Assembly (NCBI RefSeq): GCF_030378065.1
Contig: NZ_JAUCGJ010000023.1
Location: 1 to 64,000, forward strand
Direction: 5' to 3'
Source of the DNA: Candidatus Venteria ishoeyi
GTDB taxonomy: Bacteria; Pseudomonadota; Gammaproteobacteria; Beggiatoales; Beggiatoaceae
DNA: 64,000 nt
How positions within the stretch are numbered: position 1 is the stretch's first letter; each line of letters opens with the position of its first letter. Under the pieces are notes generated by a model, which was not told where the DNA came from, did not search any database, and saw only the letters and a program-made list of their open reading frames with translations. Positions 26,208 through 34,338 of the stretch are shown piece after piece. The translations under genes and the position numbers were made by a program.

Positions 26208-28760
26208 ATGAGCAATCCTGTTGATGCGATTAACCCACTCCAGTTGCGGCAATTTGTGCCGCTGGATACGCTGTCGGATACGCAATTGGAATACCTTGCG
26301 CAATACAGCCAAGTGGGTTTCCTGCCGGCTGGTCAGGTCGTTTCACTCAATGAAACGGATGAAAAATATTATTTACTGAAGGGTAAAATTTCTATTCTGG
26401 CGGATAATAAGGTCGTCGATCAAATTGATGAAGATGATTTTGATGCGCGTTATGCGCTTAATCGCCCTTATCAAAATAGTTTGGCGTTTCGTGCCGAGAC
26501 CGGCAGTTCCTACTTGCAAGTGGCATTAAGCAAGTTACTGAGCTTGAAGACTAAAGGTCATAACACCGATCCTAATTTCTGGTTATCCCGCCTGTTACCT
26601 TCCCCTTTGTTCCGACAATTGCCGGATGAGCAAATTGAAAAAATATTAAGTACGCTGGAACCTGTCCCTTTAATTAAAGGCAAACTCATCGTGCAACAGG
26701 GCCATGAGGCTAAATATTGGTTTATTTTGCGGCAGGGACAGGCCGTTGTGCTGCGTAAAGATAGCAAAGGCAATCAAATTTATGACCGGATGCAGTCGGG
26801 GGATTGTTTTGGCGGTATGGCCTTGCTATCAGGCACGCCTTATTCTGCCAGTGTTTTAATGTCAGCACCTGGCGAGGTCATGCGTTTATCGTCAGAGAAT
26901 TTTATGGCCTGGGTGCTGGCACCACTGAAATTAAAAAGTATTACCTATCCTCAAGGCATGGCAGCCGTGGCAGAAGGACATACGCAATGGCTTGATGTGC
27001 GTTTGCCCAAGGAATATCATAAGGGCCACCTGGTTGACAGCTTGAATGTACCCTTGCCATTTTTACATGTGCCTGTTGCGCGTTTGCAAAAACATTTTAA
27101 GAAACTGCGTTTTGATAAAACCATATTGGTTTATTCCAATCATGAAAACCGATCCAAAGCAGCAGTCTTTCGCTTATTGGAGCAAGGGATTGCAGCCAGC
27201 GCCCTAAAAGGTGGTTTAAGCGTTTTACCCGTTGAATTAACGCATCAGCAAAAACATAGCAAGCATTTCGCGACGGTCAATAAAAAAATCCTGCCTCCAA
27301 AAACCCCGGAACAGGTACAGCAGGATGCGATGTTAAAACATTCTGCGCAACTGCTGGAGCAGGCAGAAGAAGAAGTACGTCACCTGGCAACGGTGCGCAA
27401 AGAACGTGAACAGTTAGAACAGCAACTCAAAGCCGAACAAGAACACCGCCTTCAAGAGGTACAAAATCATTTTGATAAGAAAAAGCAGGATGAAAGACGG
27501 CAGTTGCATCAGTTGTTCAAGTCACAACTCAAAGCACAGATAGCAGAAGTTAAAGAGCAAACTCATGTTGAAATAGAAAAACAGCAAGCACTATTAGATG
27601 AGCGTTTGAGTCGGGAAAAACAAGAACGTCAACAACGTGAGCAGGCTGCAAAAAAAGCACGGGAACACGCTGAAACGGAGGCAGAATTATTAAAAGTACA
27701 GTTGCAGGCAGCACGCGCTGTTGCCACGGCGCAAGAAAAAGATGCTTTAATCAATCAACAACTGGAACAATCCAGGCATGATCATTTTGTACATTCCCAT
27801 CTATCGGGTTGGTTATTTGGCGGTGGCTTGATATTTGTTGGTATTGCCGTGTTGGCTTTTTTTCTGTGGCCAGACAACCCCTTATTACTGACAAAATCCA
27901 ACACACCAATAAAGCAGCCAGAAACACCGGTCACAGAGCTATCAAGCTCACTCCCTGAAGCAAAAAGCGAACCGCCACAAACACCTGAAAAATTAACAGT
28001 ACCATTAATTAATCCTGATACCGCGCGCGCTTTGCGTATTTTTCAGGACAAGCTGAATAATGGACAAAATGCCCCCTTCATGGCACAACTGCCAGCAGGT
28101 AGCTTTAACATGGGCAGCCCTGCCAGCAAACCTTATCCAAATGAACATGTACAGTTTCGTGTGATATTAAAAAGTTTTTCAATTTCCGTCTATGAAATTA
28201 CTTTCACTGAGTATCAACAGTTTGCAATGGATACCAATAGAAAAATCCCTAAAGATAATGACTGGGGACGTGGCCTGCAACCGGTGATTAACGTTTCCTG
28301 GAACGATGCTCAGGCTTATACCCAATGGCTGTCTGCGCAAACGGGACATCAATACCGCCTGCCCAGTGAAAGAGAATGGGAATATGCCGCTTCAGCAGGT
28401 GTCAGCACAGCTTATTGGTGGGGTAAAAAAATCGGTAAAAATCAGGCTAATTGCGCATCTTGCGGTAGTCAATGGGATGGCAAACAACCCGCCCCCGTGG
28501 GGCGCTTTGCAGCGAATGCATTTTCACTGCACGATATGCAGGGCAATATCCTGGAGTGGACGCTGACTTGTCAGCATGATAATTATCGGCAAGCCCCACC
28601 ACAAGGCCATATTTATGAGGGAGGGAATTGTACTAAACGTGCTGTACGCGGTGGTTCTTACCGAACCTCAAAACGCGATTTACGCTTAACCCGGCGCAAA
28701 CATTATCCACCCACTGCGCGCAGTAATGAACTGGGTTTTCGCGTGGTGCGTGTTCAATGA
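26208..28760 (+). CDS. Five-part fusion: cNMP-binding, rhodanese, coiled coil, membrane span, formylglycine-enzyme-like domain
   Basis: 850 residues. In order: a degenerate cyclic-nucleotide-binding-like domain (about 20-80), a better one (about 125-235) with FGGMALLSGTPYSASV, a rhodanese domain (about 245-345), a long charged coiled coil (about 365-525), one membrane helix (about 534-554), a Pro-rich linker, and a C-terminal SUMF1/FGE-like domain (about 625-850) with RLPSEREWEYAASAG and MQGNILEW. The phosphate-binding Arg of cNMP domains is Tyr 212 and the rhodanese active Cys is Ser/Asn (VYSNHENRS), so both look non-catalytic. Expected topology is cytoplasmic sensor and periplasmic FGE-like head. 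ExbD is coded 60 nt downstream. Function is unknown; a mechanosensing or signal-coupling scaffold is a guess. Confidence 0.8.
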   Translation: MSNPVDAINPLQLRQFVPLDTLSDTQLEYLAQYSQVGFLPAGQVVSLNETDEKYYLLKGKISILADNKVVDQIDEDDFDARYALNRPYQNSLAFRAETGSSYLQVALSKLLSLKTKGHNTDPNFWLSRLLPSPLFRQLPDEQIEKILSTLEPVPLIKGKLIVQQGHEAKYWFILRQGQAVVLRKDSKGNQIYDRMQSGDCFGGMALLSGTPYSASVLMSAPGEVMRLSSENFMAWVLAPLKLKSITYPQGMAAVAEGHTQWLDVRLPKEYHKGHLVDSLNVPLPFLHVPVARLQKHFKKLRFDKTILVYSNHENRSKAAVFRLLEQGIAASALKGGLSVLPVELTHQQKHSKHFATVNKKILPPKTPEQVQQDAMLKHSAQLLEQAEEEVRHLATVRKEREQLEQQLKAEQEHRLQEVQNHFDKKKQDERRQLHQLFKSQLKAQIAEVKEQTHVEIEKQQALLDERLSREKQERQQREQAAKKAREHAETEAELLKVQLQAARAVATAQEKDALINQQLEQSRHDHFVHSHLSGWLFGGGLIFVGIAVLAFFLWPDNPLLLTKSNTPIKQPETPVTELSSSLPEAKSEPPQTPEKLTVPLINPDTARALRIFQDKLNNGQNAPFMAQLPAGSFNMGSPASKPYPNEHVQFRVILKSFSISVYEITFTEYQQFAMDTNRKIPKDNDWGRGLQPVINVSWNDAQAYTQWLSAQTGHQYRLPSEREWEYAASAGVSTAYWWGKKIGKNQANCASCGSQWDGKQPAPVGRFAANAFSLHDMQGNILEWTLTCQHDNYRQAPPQGHIYEGGNCTKRAVRGGSYRTSKRDLRLTRRKHYPPTARSNELGFRVVRVQ

Positions 28761-28820
28761 AAACGAGTCAAATTCAGCAAACAGCTTCTAAACTTACATC
28801 GAATCCAGGTTAAACACATT

Positions 28821-29231
28821 ATGCGACGTAATCACAGCAACACTCAGGAACAACGCCTGGATATTAATCTGACACCCATGATAGATGTGGTGTTTATTTT
28901 ATTAATTTTTTTCATACTCAGTGCTTCATTTGAAAAACAAAGTGGTATTGAAATCAATCGTCCGGCTGCCAGTAGCGCCAGCCCCATAGAAGCCAGTCAT
29001 ATTCTGGTCGCAATTAATGCCCAGGGGGAAATATGGCTGGAAAAACAAGTGGTTGATTTGCGCAGCCTGCGCAGTAAAATGAGCTTATTACATCATGAAC
29101 AACCCGATAGTCAGGTGATTATCCAGGCTGATAAAGCAACCCGCACCGGTCAACTCAGCGCGGTCATGGATCAGGTACGGCTTGCTGGCGTGACCCGCAT
29201 GGCCTTATCAACAGTGGACAAACAGCCATAA
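28821..29231 (+). CDS. exbD: ExbD/TolR-family proton channel subunit
   Basis: 136 residues with a single N-terminal membrane helix carrying the essential Asp (LTPMIDVVFILLIFF) and a periplasmic domain ending near MALSTVDK. The protein normally joins ExbB to energise TonB-type or related envelope work. No ExbB or TonB gene is adjacent; the upstream neighbour is the 850-residue fusion. Both are on the same strand with a short gap, so cotranscription is likely. Confidence 0.85.
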   Translation: MRRNHSNTQEQRLDINLTPMIDVVFILLIFFILSASFEKQSGIEINRPAASSASPIEASHILVAINAQGEIWLEKQVVDLRSLRSKMSLLHHEQPDSQVIIQADKATRTGQLSAVMDQVRLAGVTRMALSTVDKQP

Positions 29232-29284
29232 CAACTTTATTCGTATTATTGACTATACTTAAAGATAAGCTGTTACTTATAAAC

Positions 29285-29355
29285 GGGTGTTACGTAAAAG
29301 CTTATTTTTTGCAGGTTTTGAAAGTATAAAACGCAAAAAACTGCTTTTTCTTCAC
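29285..29355 (+). repeat. Family B repeat
   Basis: GGTGTTACGTAAAAGCTTAT to TGCTTTTTCTTCAC, about 71 bp, an imperfect palindrome between exbD and the first V-ATPase gene. Confidence 0.65.
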
Positions 29356-29383
29356 CTTCCCAAGCTCAAAGAGAATCAATATC

Positions 29384-29707
29384 ATGGATACGGTGTTGAA
29401 AAAACTGCTGGAAACGGAAGCCAAAGCCGAAGCCTTGCTGGCAAAATCCAAAGCCACGCGCGAACAGGCCATTAAACACGCGATAGAACAAAGCAAAAAA
29501 GATGAAGCACATTTCATGGCGCATGTACCGGAGCTTGAGGCTGAGTTTTTACACAAGGCAAAAACCAACGCAAAGCAGAAAATTGCCGAAATGCAACGCC
29601 GTTATACTGAGCGTGTTGAGCAATTGCAAGCGATCAGTCAGGCGCATGAGCAGGAGGCGCTGGATGCGGCAATTGCCTTTATGCTTAAAGGCAATGGTGA
29701 GTCATGA
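29384..29707 (+). CDS. V-type ATPase peripheral-stalk subunit (G/H-like)
   Basis: 107 residues, almost all charged alpha helix (KLLETEAKAEALLAKSKATRE), as in the small stalk subunits of V/A-type ATPases. Identification rests on the coiled-coil composition and on the order with the following subunit C-like and I genes, since it overlaps the next start by 4 nt (ATGA). On its own sequence a generic coiled-coil protein could not be excluded. Confidence 0.65.
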   Translation: MDTVLKKLLETEAKAEALLAKSKATREQAIKHAIEQSKKDEAHFMAHVPELEAEFLHKAKTNAKQKIAEMQRRYTERVEQLQAISQAHEQEALDAAIAFMLKGNGES

Positions 29708-30735
29708 GTTTATCTGCAATTAAACCTTACCTGAATACACGCATTCATCTGTTTCTACAGAATTTGCTGTCCTCAGAAGATATTCAGGGGCTGGTTGATA
29801 AACCCGTTGAAGCCTTGTTTGAGGTGGTACCCGCATTAGCCGGTTATTCAAAAAATATTCAACAAAACCATGTGCAACAGCATTTATTTAATCAATTGCT
29901 GGCACATTTTGTCATTTTATTACGGCCTTTGCGTAATACTGATCGGGCTTTTCTGCTGTATTGGCTGTATAAGCACGATGTGAATAATCTCAAAGCCATT
30001 TTACGCGGAAAATTAGGTCATCAGGACAGTAAAAAAACCACACCCTGGTTGTTAGATTTGAATCAATTTACCGCACTGCCGGTTGATGATTTATTACATG
30101 CTGAAAGTATTGCCGAAACCTTGCATATTTTAGAGCAGCACTCGCGTATTTTTGCCAATATTGCGTTTCACTCTTATGCCGCTTATGAAAAAAAGCACCA
30201 GTATTTTTCCCTGGAAATGACTCTGGAGCGTCGTTATTATGCGGGCGTGCTGGAACATGCCCTGGCAGTGTCCAAATCTGAGCGTGAAGCTTTGGTATCG
30301 CTGGTCAATCAAATACTCAGTGGCATTAATCTGATCTGGTTATTACGTTATCGTTTTGTCTATCAACGCTCCGCTTCTGAGACCTATTTTCTGCTGATCC
30401 CCTGTGCGTACCAATGGCTGTTAAAAAGACCGTGGCGTGAACTGGCAGGACTTAACAGCATCAGTGCTGTGCTTGAGCAATTACAAGAACCGATAACACT
30501 TAAAGACTGTGAAGATATTGTGTGTATTGAAAAAGCGATGCATGAGAAGGTGCAAAAGCATATTAAACACAGAATCAGGCGCAGTCAGTCGCCTTTGTCC
30601 CGCGCTTTGGCTTATCTGATTTTATATGAATATCAGATGAAAAATATTCTGACCTTATATAAAGGCCATACCCTCAAGCTCAGTCCACAAAGTATACAAG
30701 ATGCTTTGTGCTGTACGAGAGATAACACCCCTTGA
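29704..30735 (+). CDS. V-type ATPase subunit C-like (d-like) protein
   Basis: 343 residues, helical, with FLLYWLYKHDVNNLKAILRG, which resembles the repeat region of V/A-ATPase subunit C, the funnel that links the rotor to the central stalk. The start overlaps the G/H-like gene and the stop is inside a strong hairpin that precedes the subunit I gene. It is divergent, so assignment depends partly on context. Confidence 0.65.
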   Translation: MSLSAIKPYLNTRIHLFLQNLLSSEDIQGLVDKPVEALFEVVPALAGYSKNIQQNHVQQHLFNQLLAHFVILLRPLRNTDRAFLLYWLYKHDVNNLKAILRGKLGHQDSKKTTPWLLDLNQFTALPVDDLLHAESIAETLHILEQHSRIFANIAFHSYAAYEKKHQYFSLEMTLERRYYAGVLEHALAVSKSEREALVSLVNQILSGINLIWLLRYRFVYQRSASETYFLLIPCAYQWLLKRPWRELAGLNSISAVLEQLQEPITLKDCEDIVCIEKAMHEKVQKHIKHRIRRSQSPLSRALAYLILYEYQMKNILTLYKGHTLKLSPQSIQDALCCTRDNTP

Positions 30736-30747
30736 AGGGGGGTTATC
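30721..30747 (+). promoter_or_regulatory. Intercistronic hairpin at the subunit C stop codon
   Basis: GATAACACCCCTT pairs with AAGGGGGGTTATC (one mismatch). The stem includes the TGA stop and lies 44 nt before the subunit I start. It has no strong T-run (CCCT follows), so it more likely sets the ratio of subunits by mRNA processing or partial termination. Confidence 0.5.
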
Positions 30748-30790
30748 CCTACTTACTGCAGCGAACACAAATTATAGAAGGAGTTTCCCC

Positions 30791-32704
30791 ATGTTCAGGC
30801 CAGCCCCTATGCAACGTGTCAGCCTGAAACTGATGAAAAAAGACATTCCTGATGCACTTTTTGTATTGCTGGAATCAGGCTTGTTTAATCCTGAACAGGC
30901 AGATTTGCCCACGCATATTCTGCCGGAATATCCGGCAGCGCCTTATCAAAAAATCTACCGCAGTGCACAAACCCGCTTTGATAAAATAAAGCCTTATTTG
31001 CTGCGCTTAGACACACCGACTGATGAAACTGTGCAGGCGATACAAATTCCGTTTTTGCCCAGCCTGGATAAATTGCAGGCAATTAATCAACATCTGGAAA
31101 AAATCTGGCGTAGTTTTTCCGTATTGGAAGAAAAACGCCAGAACTGGTTGGAAACCCAGCAACAAATTAAACATTTATGGCAATTGCTGGAAATCTTTTC
31201 TGATCTGGATATAGATTTATCCTATTTGAAAAAGTCGGGAAATTTTCTGGATTTACATGTGGGTAGTTTGCCACTGACCGACCTCAAACGCTTTGAAACA
31301 GCAGTTTCTATAGAATCTTTGTATTTCATGAAAACGTTTTATCGCAGTAAAGATAAGGCGTACATTATGTTGGCCGGGCCGGTACAAACAGATAATAAAC
31401 CCTTGAAGTTATTAAGCACGGCAAATTTTCATGCACTGGAATTGCCAGCAGAATTTTCTGAACGTCCGCATAAAATCCGTATGAATCTGATGCAGCAAAA
31501 TCAATATCAACAACTTCAGATTGAGGCACTGGAACAAGAAATACAAAAAACTGCGCAATGTTATCAACAAACGCTGCAAAGCTATGAATTACAACTCTGT
31601 TATGCTGCGCCCTATGCGGGTATTGCCGATATATTACGTTCAGGCGCGGGTTCACTGAGCTTGCTGGAAGGTTGGATGCCACGTAAAGCAGTACCAGCTC
31701 TGCAACACAAGTTACGGGAAAAATTAGGTGACTGTTTTCAACTCAGCAGCCGCAATCCCACTGACAGCGAACGTGAACAGGTACCCAGCCTGTTGCAGCA
31801 TCCGCGTATTTTCCAGGCTTCAGAAGCGCTGATTAAAAATTTTGGTGTACCACGTTATGGTGAACTTGATCCCACTTTAATCTTCACTGTGACTTTTACC
31901 TTAATGTTTGGCATGATGTTTGGTGATGTTGGGCATGGCGCGCTACTCATGCTGGCTGGATTTTATGGACGCAGGCTGCTCAAACAATTCAGCGCGCTGG
32001 CGATTAGCATTGGCCTGTCTTCCTTGTTTTTTGGTTTTTTATACGGCAGCGTTTTCAGTAATGAGCACCTGTTGCCTGCGCTGTGGATTTCCCCCTTAAG
32101 CAATCCTGTGCTGATGCTGGTTGTGGCTTTATTCTGGGGGATTACATTTATCCTGCTGGCCTGTAGCCTGAAAATTTATAACCTGCTGCTGTTTAAGGAA
32201 TACAAAAAAGCCCTGTTTGATACACAGGGCTTAAACGGCATGTTGTTATATCTGGCAGGCATTAATCTGGTGTATCAATATTTTCAGGCCAACTTGCATA
32301 ACCAGGATGTGTTATGGATGGCATTGCCCTTATCAATATTATTTATTTATCAGTGGCTTGAGCTAAAATCTGTGGATTTCACCGAGCGTTTAATCAGCGT
32401 AATCGTGGAAAGCCTGGAAAGCTTGATTGGCTTTTTTTCCAATACCTTATCTTTCATGCGTGTTGCTGCTTTCAGCTTAAATCACGCGGCACTAGCCCTG
32501 GCAGTGTTTACCATCGCCCAGGGTATGGAAAGTACGGGTTATTGGCTGGCGGTGGTCTTAGGCAATTTGTTTATTTTGGTGCTGGAAGGTGCAGTGGTGC
32601 TGATTCAAGTCTTGCGTTTGGAATATTACGAAGGTTTTACGCGGTTTTTCAGCGGACAGGGGCGGGTGTTTCAACCCTTGCGGCTTAAACTACCAGCGCC
32701 ATAG
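30791..32704 (+). CDS. V-type ATPase membrane subunit I
   Basis: 637 residues from the ATG at 30791, which has AAGGAG 6 nt upstream; a longer open frame from 30701 includes the hairpin. The N-terminal half is cytosolic and coiled coil; the C-terminal half has about seven or eight membrane helices. The proton-path Arg lies in NTLSFMRVAAFSLNHAAL and GDVGHGALLML matches the family. Subunit I forms the stator half-channel next to the K ring. The K, A, B, D and E-type genes are not in this window, so the operon is incomplete here. The last 15 bp overlap the convergent hydrolase gene. Confidence 0.85.
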   Translation: MFRPAPMQRVSLKLMKKDIPDALFVLLESGLFNPEQADLPTHILPEYPAAPYQKIYRSAQTRFDKIKPYLLRLDTPTDETVQAIQIPFLPSLDKLQAINQHLEKIWRSFSVLEEKRQNWLETQQQIKHLWQLLEIFSDLDIDLSYLKKSGNFLDLHVGSLPLTDLKRFETAVSIESLYFMKTFYRSKDKAYIMLAGPVQTDNKPLKLLSTANFHALELPAEFSERPHKIRMNLMQQNQYQQLQIEALEQEIQKTAQCYQQTLQSYELQLCYAAPYAGIADILRSGAGSLSLLEGWMPRKAVPALQHKLREKLGDCFQLSSRNPTDSEREQVPSLLQHPRIFQASEALIKNFGVPRYGELDPTLIFTVTFTLMFGMMFGDVGHGALLMLAGFYGRRLLKQFSALAISIGLSSLFFGFLYGSVFSNEHLLPALWISPLSNPVLMLVVALFWGITFILLACSLKIYNLLLFKEYKKALFDTQGLNGMLLYLAGINLVYQYFQANLHNQDVLWMALPLSILFIYQWLELKSVDFTERLISVIVESLESLIGFFSNTLSFMRVAAFSLNHAALALAVFTIAQGMESTGYWLAVVLGNLFILVLEGAVVLIQVLRLEYYEGFTRFFSGQGRVFQPLRLKLPAP

Positions 32705-33757
32705 ACGTAAAAAACCATGCCCCAGCACCACCAGCAAAAACAGAAAATTACGCAGGGGCAAAAACCACCAGGCATAAGATAAGGCTGGTAAACGCTGCCC
32801 CGGCTGTTGTTGCGCCAGATTAGCGCCAGCTTTTAATAATAAATGATGGCTGCGCGGCCAGTCACACAAACCTGCAAGCCAGTCATCGGGCAGGGCGCTA
32901 TAACCACACACGCAACCCGCCATTGCGCCTGCCATCGCCCCCACCGTATCGGTATCCCCGCCACAACGAAACACGGCGCTTAAGGTCTGTTCAAAATCGC
33001 CAAAATGATGATACCAGGCATAAATGGCAACGGGTACGCTATGATAGCTGTAACCACTAACCCCCTGATGTTGCCCCAGGCGATCTGCAAAATCACTCAC
33101 GCAATCCTGTTGTTGTATTGCCGTTTCCATGTGTGTGATACAGTCCAGCCAAGCGGCATCAACATCCGCTAAGCTGCGTAAACACAATAACAATTCACTT
33201 GCTTCCGGTTTTTGCAGGTGTGGCGTATTTTCTGCCTCACGCAGCATCCAGGCGCAGATTTCCACTATCGCCAGTGCGGCAACGCCAGCTTTTGGATCGC
33301 TATGAGTTAAACGCGAAGCGGCTAAAACATAGGATTGGCGCTGCTTTTTATTCCTGGCAAAAGCCGCAGCAATTGGTGCAACCCGCATTGCTGCGCCGTT
33401 TCCTGCTGAAAACACACCGCTATGCCTGGGTGAAAAACCCAGCCACAGCTTGAGAATGGCGCGTAAGGTGGCAAACCCAATCCCCGCAGGCAAGCCCAGG
33501 AACCAGCCTCGCAAACTCCAGGCCAAACGCCTTGCAAAGGCATCCACATTATCAGGGTGTGTCAATAATGCCTGCGTTACAAAAAAAGCCTGTTCGGTAT
33601 CATCGCTAAACCAGCCGCAAGACAACAACAGGCGATGCCGCCAACGCCCCGACCAGCGCCTTTGTAAAGTTTTGCGGGACAAACCTTCAGCCGGTAAACC
33701 CAGAGCATCGCCTAAAGCCAGCCCCAACAGCAGACCCTGCACCTTATCTTGATTCAT
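32690..33757 (-). CDS. ADP-ribosylglycohydrolase family protein
   Basis: 355 residues. The metal-binding motifs are present: GLALGDALGLPAEG with FSDDTEQA near the N-terminus and GGDTDTVGAMAGAMAG near the C-terminus. The family removes ADP-ribose from protein Arg residues (DraG type) or cleaves related substrates. A hydrophobic segment (about 325-350) follows the catalytic core, so the protein may be tethered to the membrane, which is unusual. No ADP-ribosyltransferase is adjacent. Confidence 0.82.
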   Translation of the reverse strand: MNQDKVQGLLLGLALGDALGLPAEGLSRKTLQRRWSGRWRHRLLLSCGWFSDDTEQAFFVTQALLTHPDNVDAFARRLAWSLRGWFLGLPAGIGFATLRAILKLWLGFSPRHSGVFSAGNGAAMRVAPIAAAFARNKKQRQSYVLAASRLTHSDPKAGVAALAIVEICAWMLREAENTPHLQKPEASELLLCLRSLADVDAAWLDCITHMETAIQQQDCVSDFADRLGQHQGVSGYSYHSVPVAIYAWYHHFGDFEQTLSAVFRCGGDTDTVGAMAGAMAGCVCGYSALPDDWLAGLCDWPRSHHLLLKAGANLAQQQPGQRLPALSYAWWFLPLRNFLFLLVVLGHGFLRLWRW

Positions 33758-33778
33758 ATCACCATACCTTTGCCAATA

Positions 33779-33938
33779 AGGAGTGAGAATTTTATAACTT
33801 CAGCAACCTGGCTGGTCTTTTTCTCCATTTTCTGCGTTGTGAAAACAGTTACATAGCTTGCTATGCGCCTGTTTTCACGCCTTGAAAATGAATAAAAATC
33901 CTGCACCCAGTTTCTGTATTTATTTTATCCTCACTCCT
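33779..33938 (+). repeat. 160-bp foldback element, family A, copy 3
   Basis: Starts AGGAGTGAG, ends CTCACTCCT. It is directly repeated 1 nt downstream by copy 4. It lies 21 nt upstream of the minus-strand ADP-ribosylglycohydrolase start. Confidence 0.9.
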
Positions 33939-33939
33939 A

Positions 33940-34099
33940 AGGAGCGAGAATTTTATAACTTCAGCAACCTGGCTGGTCTTTTTCTCCATTTTCTGCGTTG
34001 CGAAAACAGTTACATAGCTTGCTATGCGCCTGTTTTCACGCCTTGAAAATGAATAAAAATCCTGCACCCAGTTTCTGTATTTATTTTATCCTCACTCCT
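33940..34099 (+). repeat. 160-bp foldback element, family A, copy 4 (tandem)
   Basis: Differs from copy 3 at two positions only, both T to C in the left half (AGGAGCGAG and GTTGC), so the pair is a recent duplication. Both changes break a pair with A on the right side. Confidence 0.9.
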
Positions 34100-34338
34100 A
34101 AGAGATTTTAGAATCATTTTTTCTCCACACCTCTGTGCCTCTGCGGGAGGTATAAAAAATTACCAAGTCGTGTATACAGCCTTATATTCCAGTATACTGA
34201 ATAAACGCTGTTCACAAGGCCTGTTTTTCACTTATTTTTTTAGACTATTTAGCCCGGTTTCCATGTCCCGATTTATCAATGCTGGTGGAGCCTGGATAGC
34301 AAGTAAGAAACAAACAATACGCAACAACCGGATTTTCC
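34100..34338 (+). other. Leader region of mfd
   Basis: 239 bases with no supported gene. The notable point is two GTATAC hexamers about 14 nt apart near 34170-34200 within an AT-rich stretch that could carry the mfd promoter. No strong hairpin or repeat is seen here. Confidence 0.4.

Noticed and set aside
33858-34067. Open frames of 62-68 codons on both strands
   Set aside because: They lie inside the tandem foldback elements; the same frame appears in each repeat copy and follows the palindrome, not a gene.
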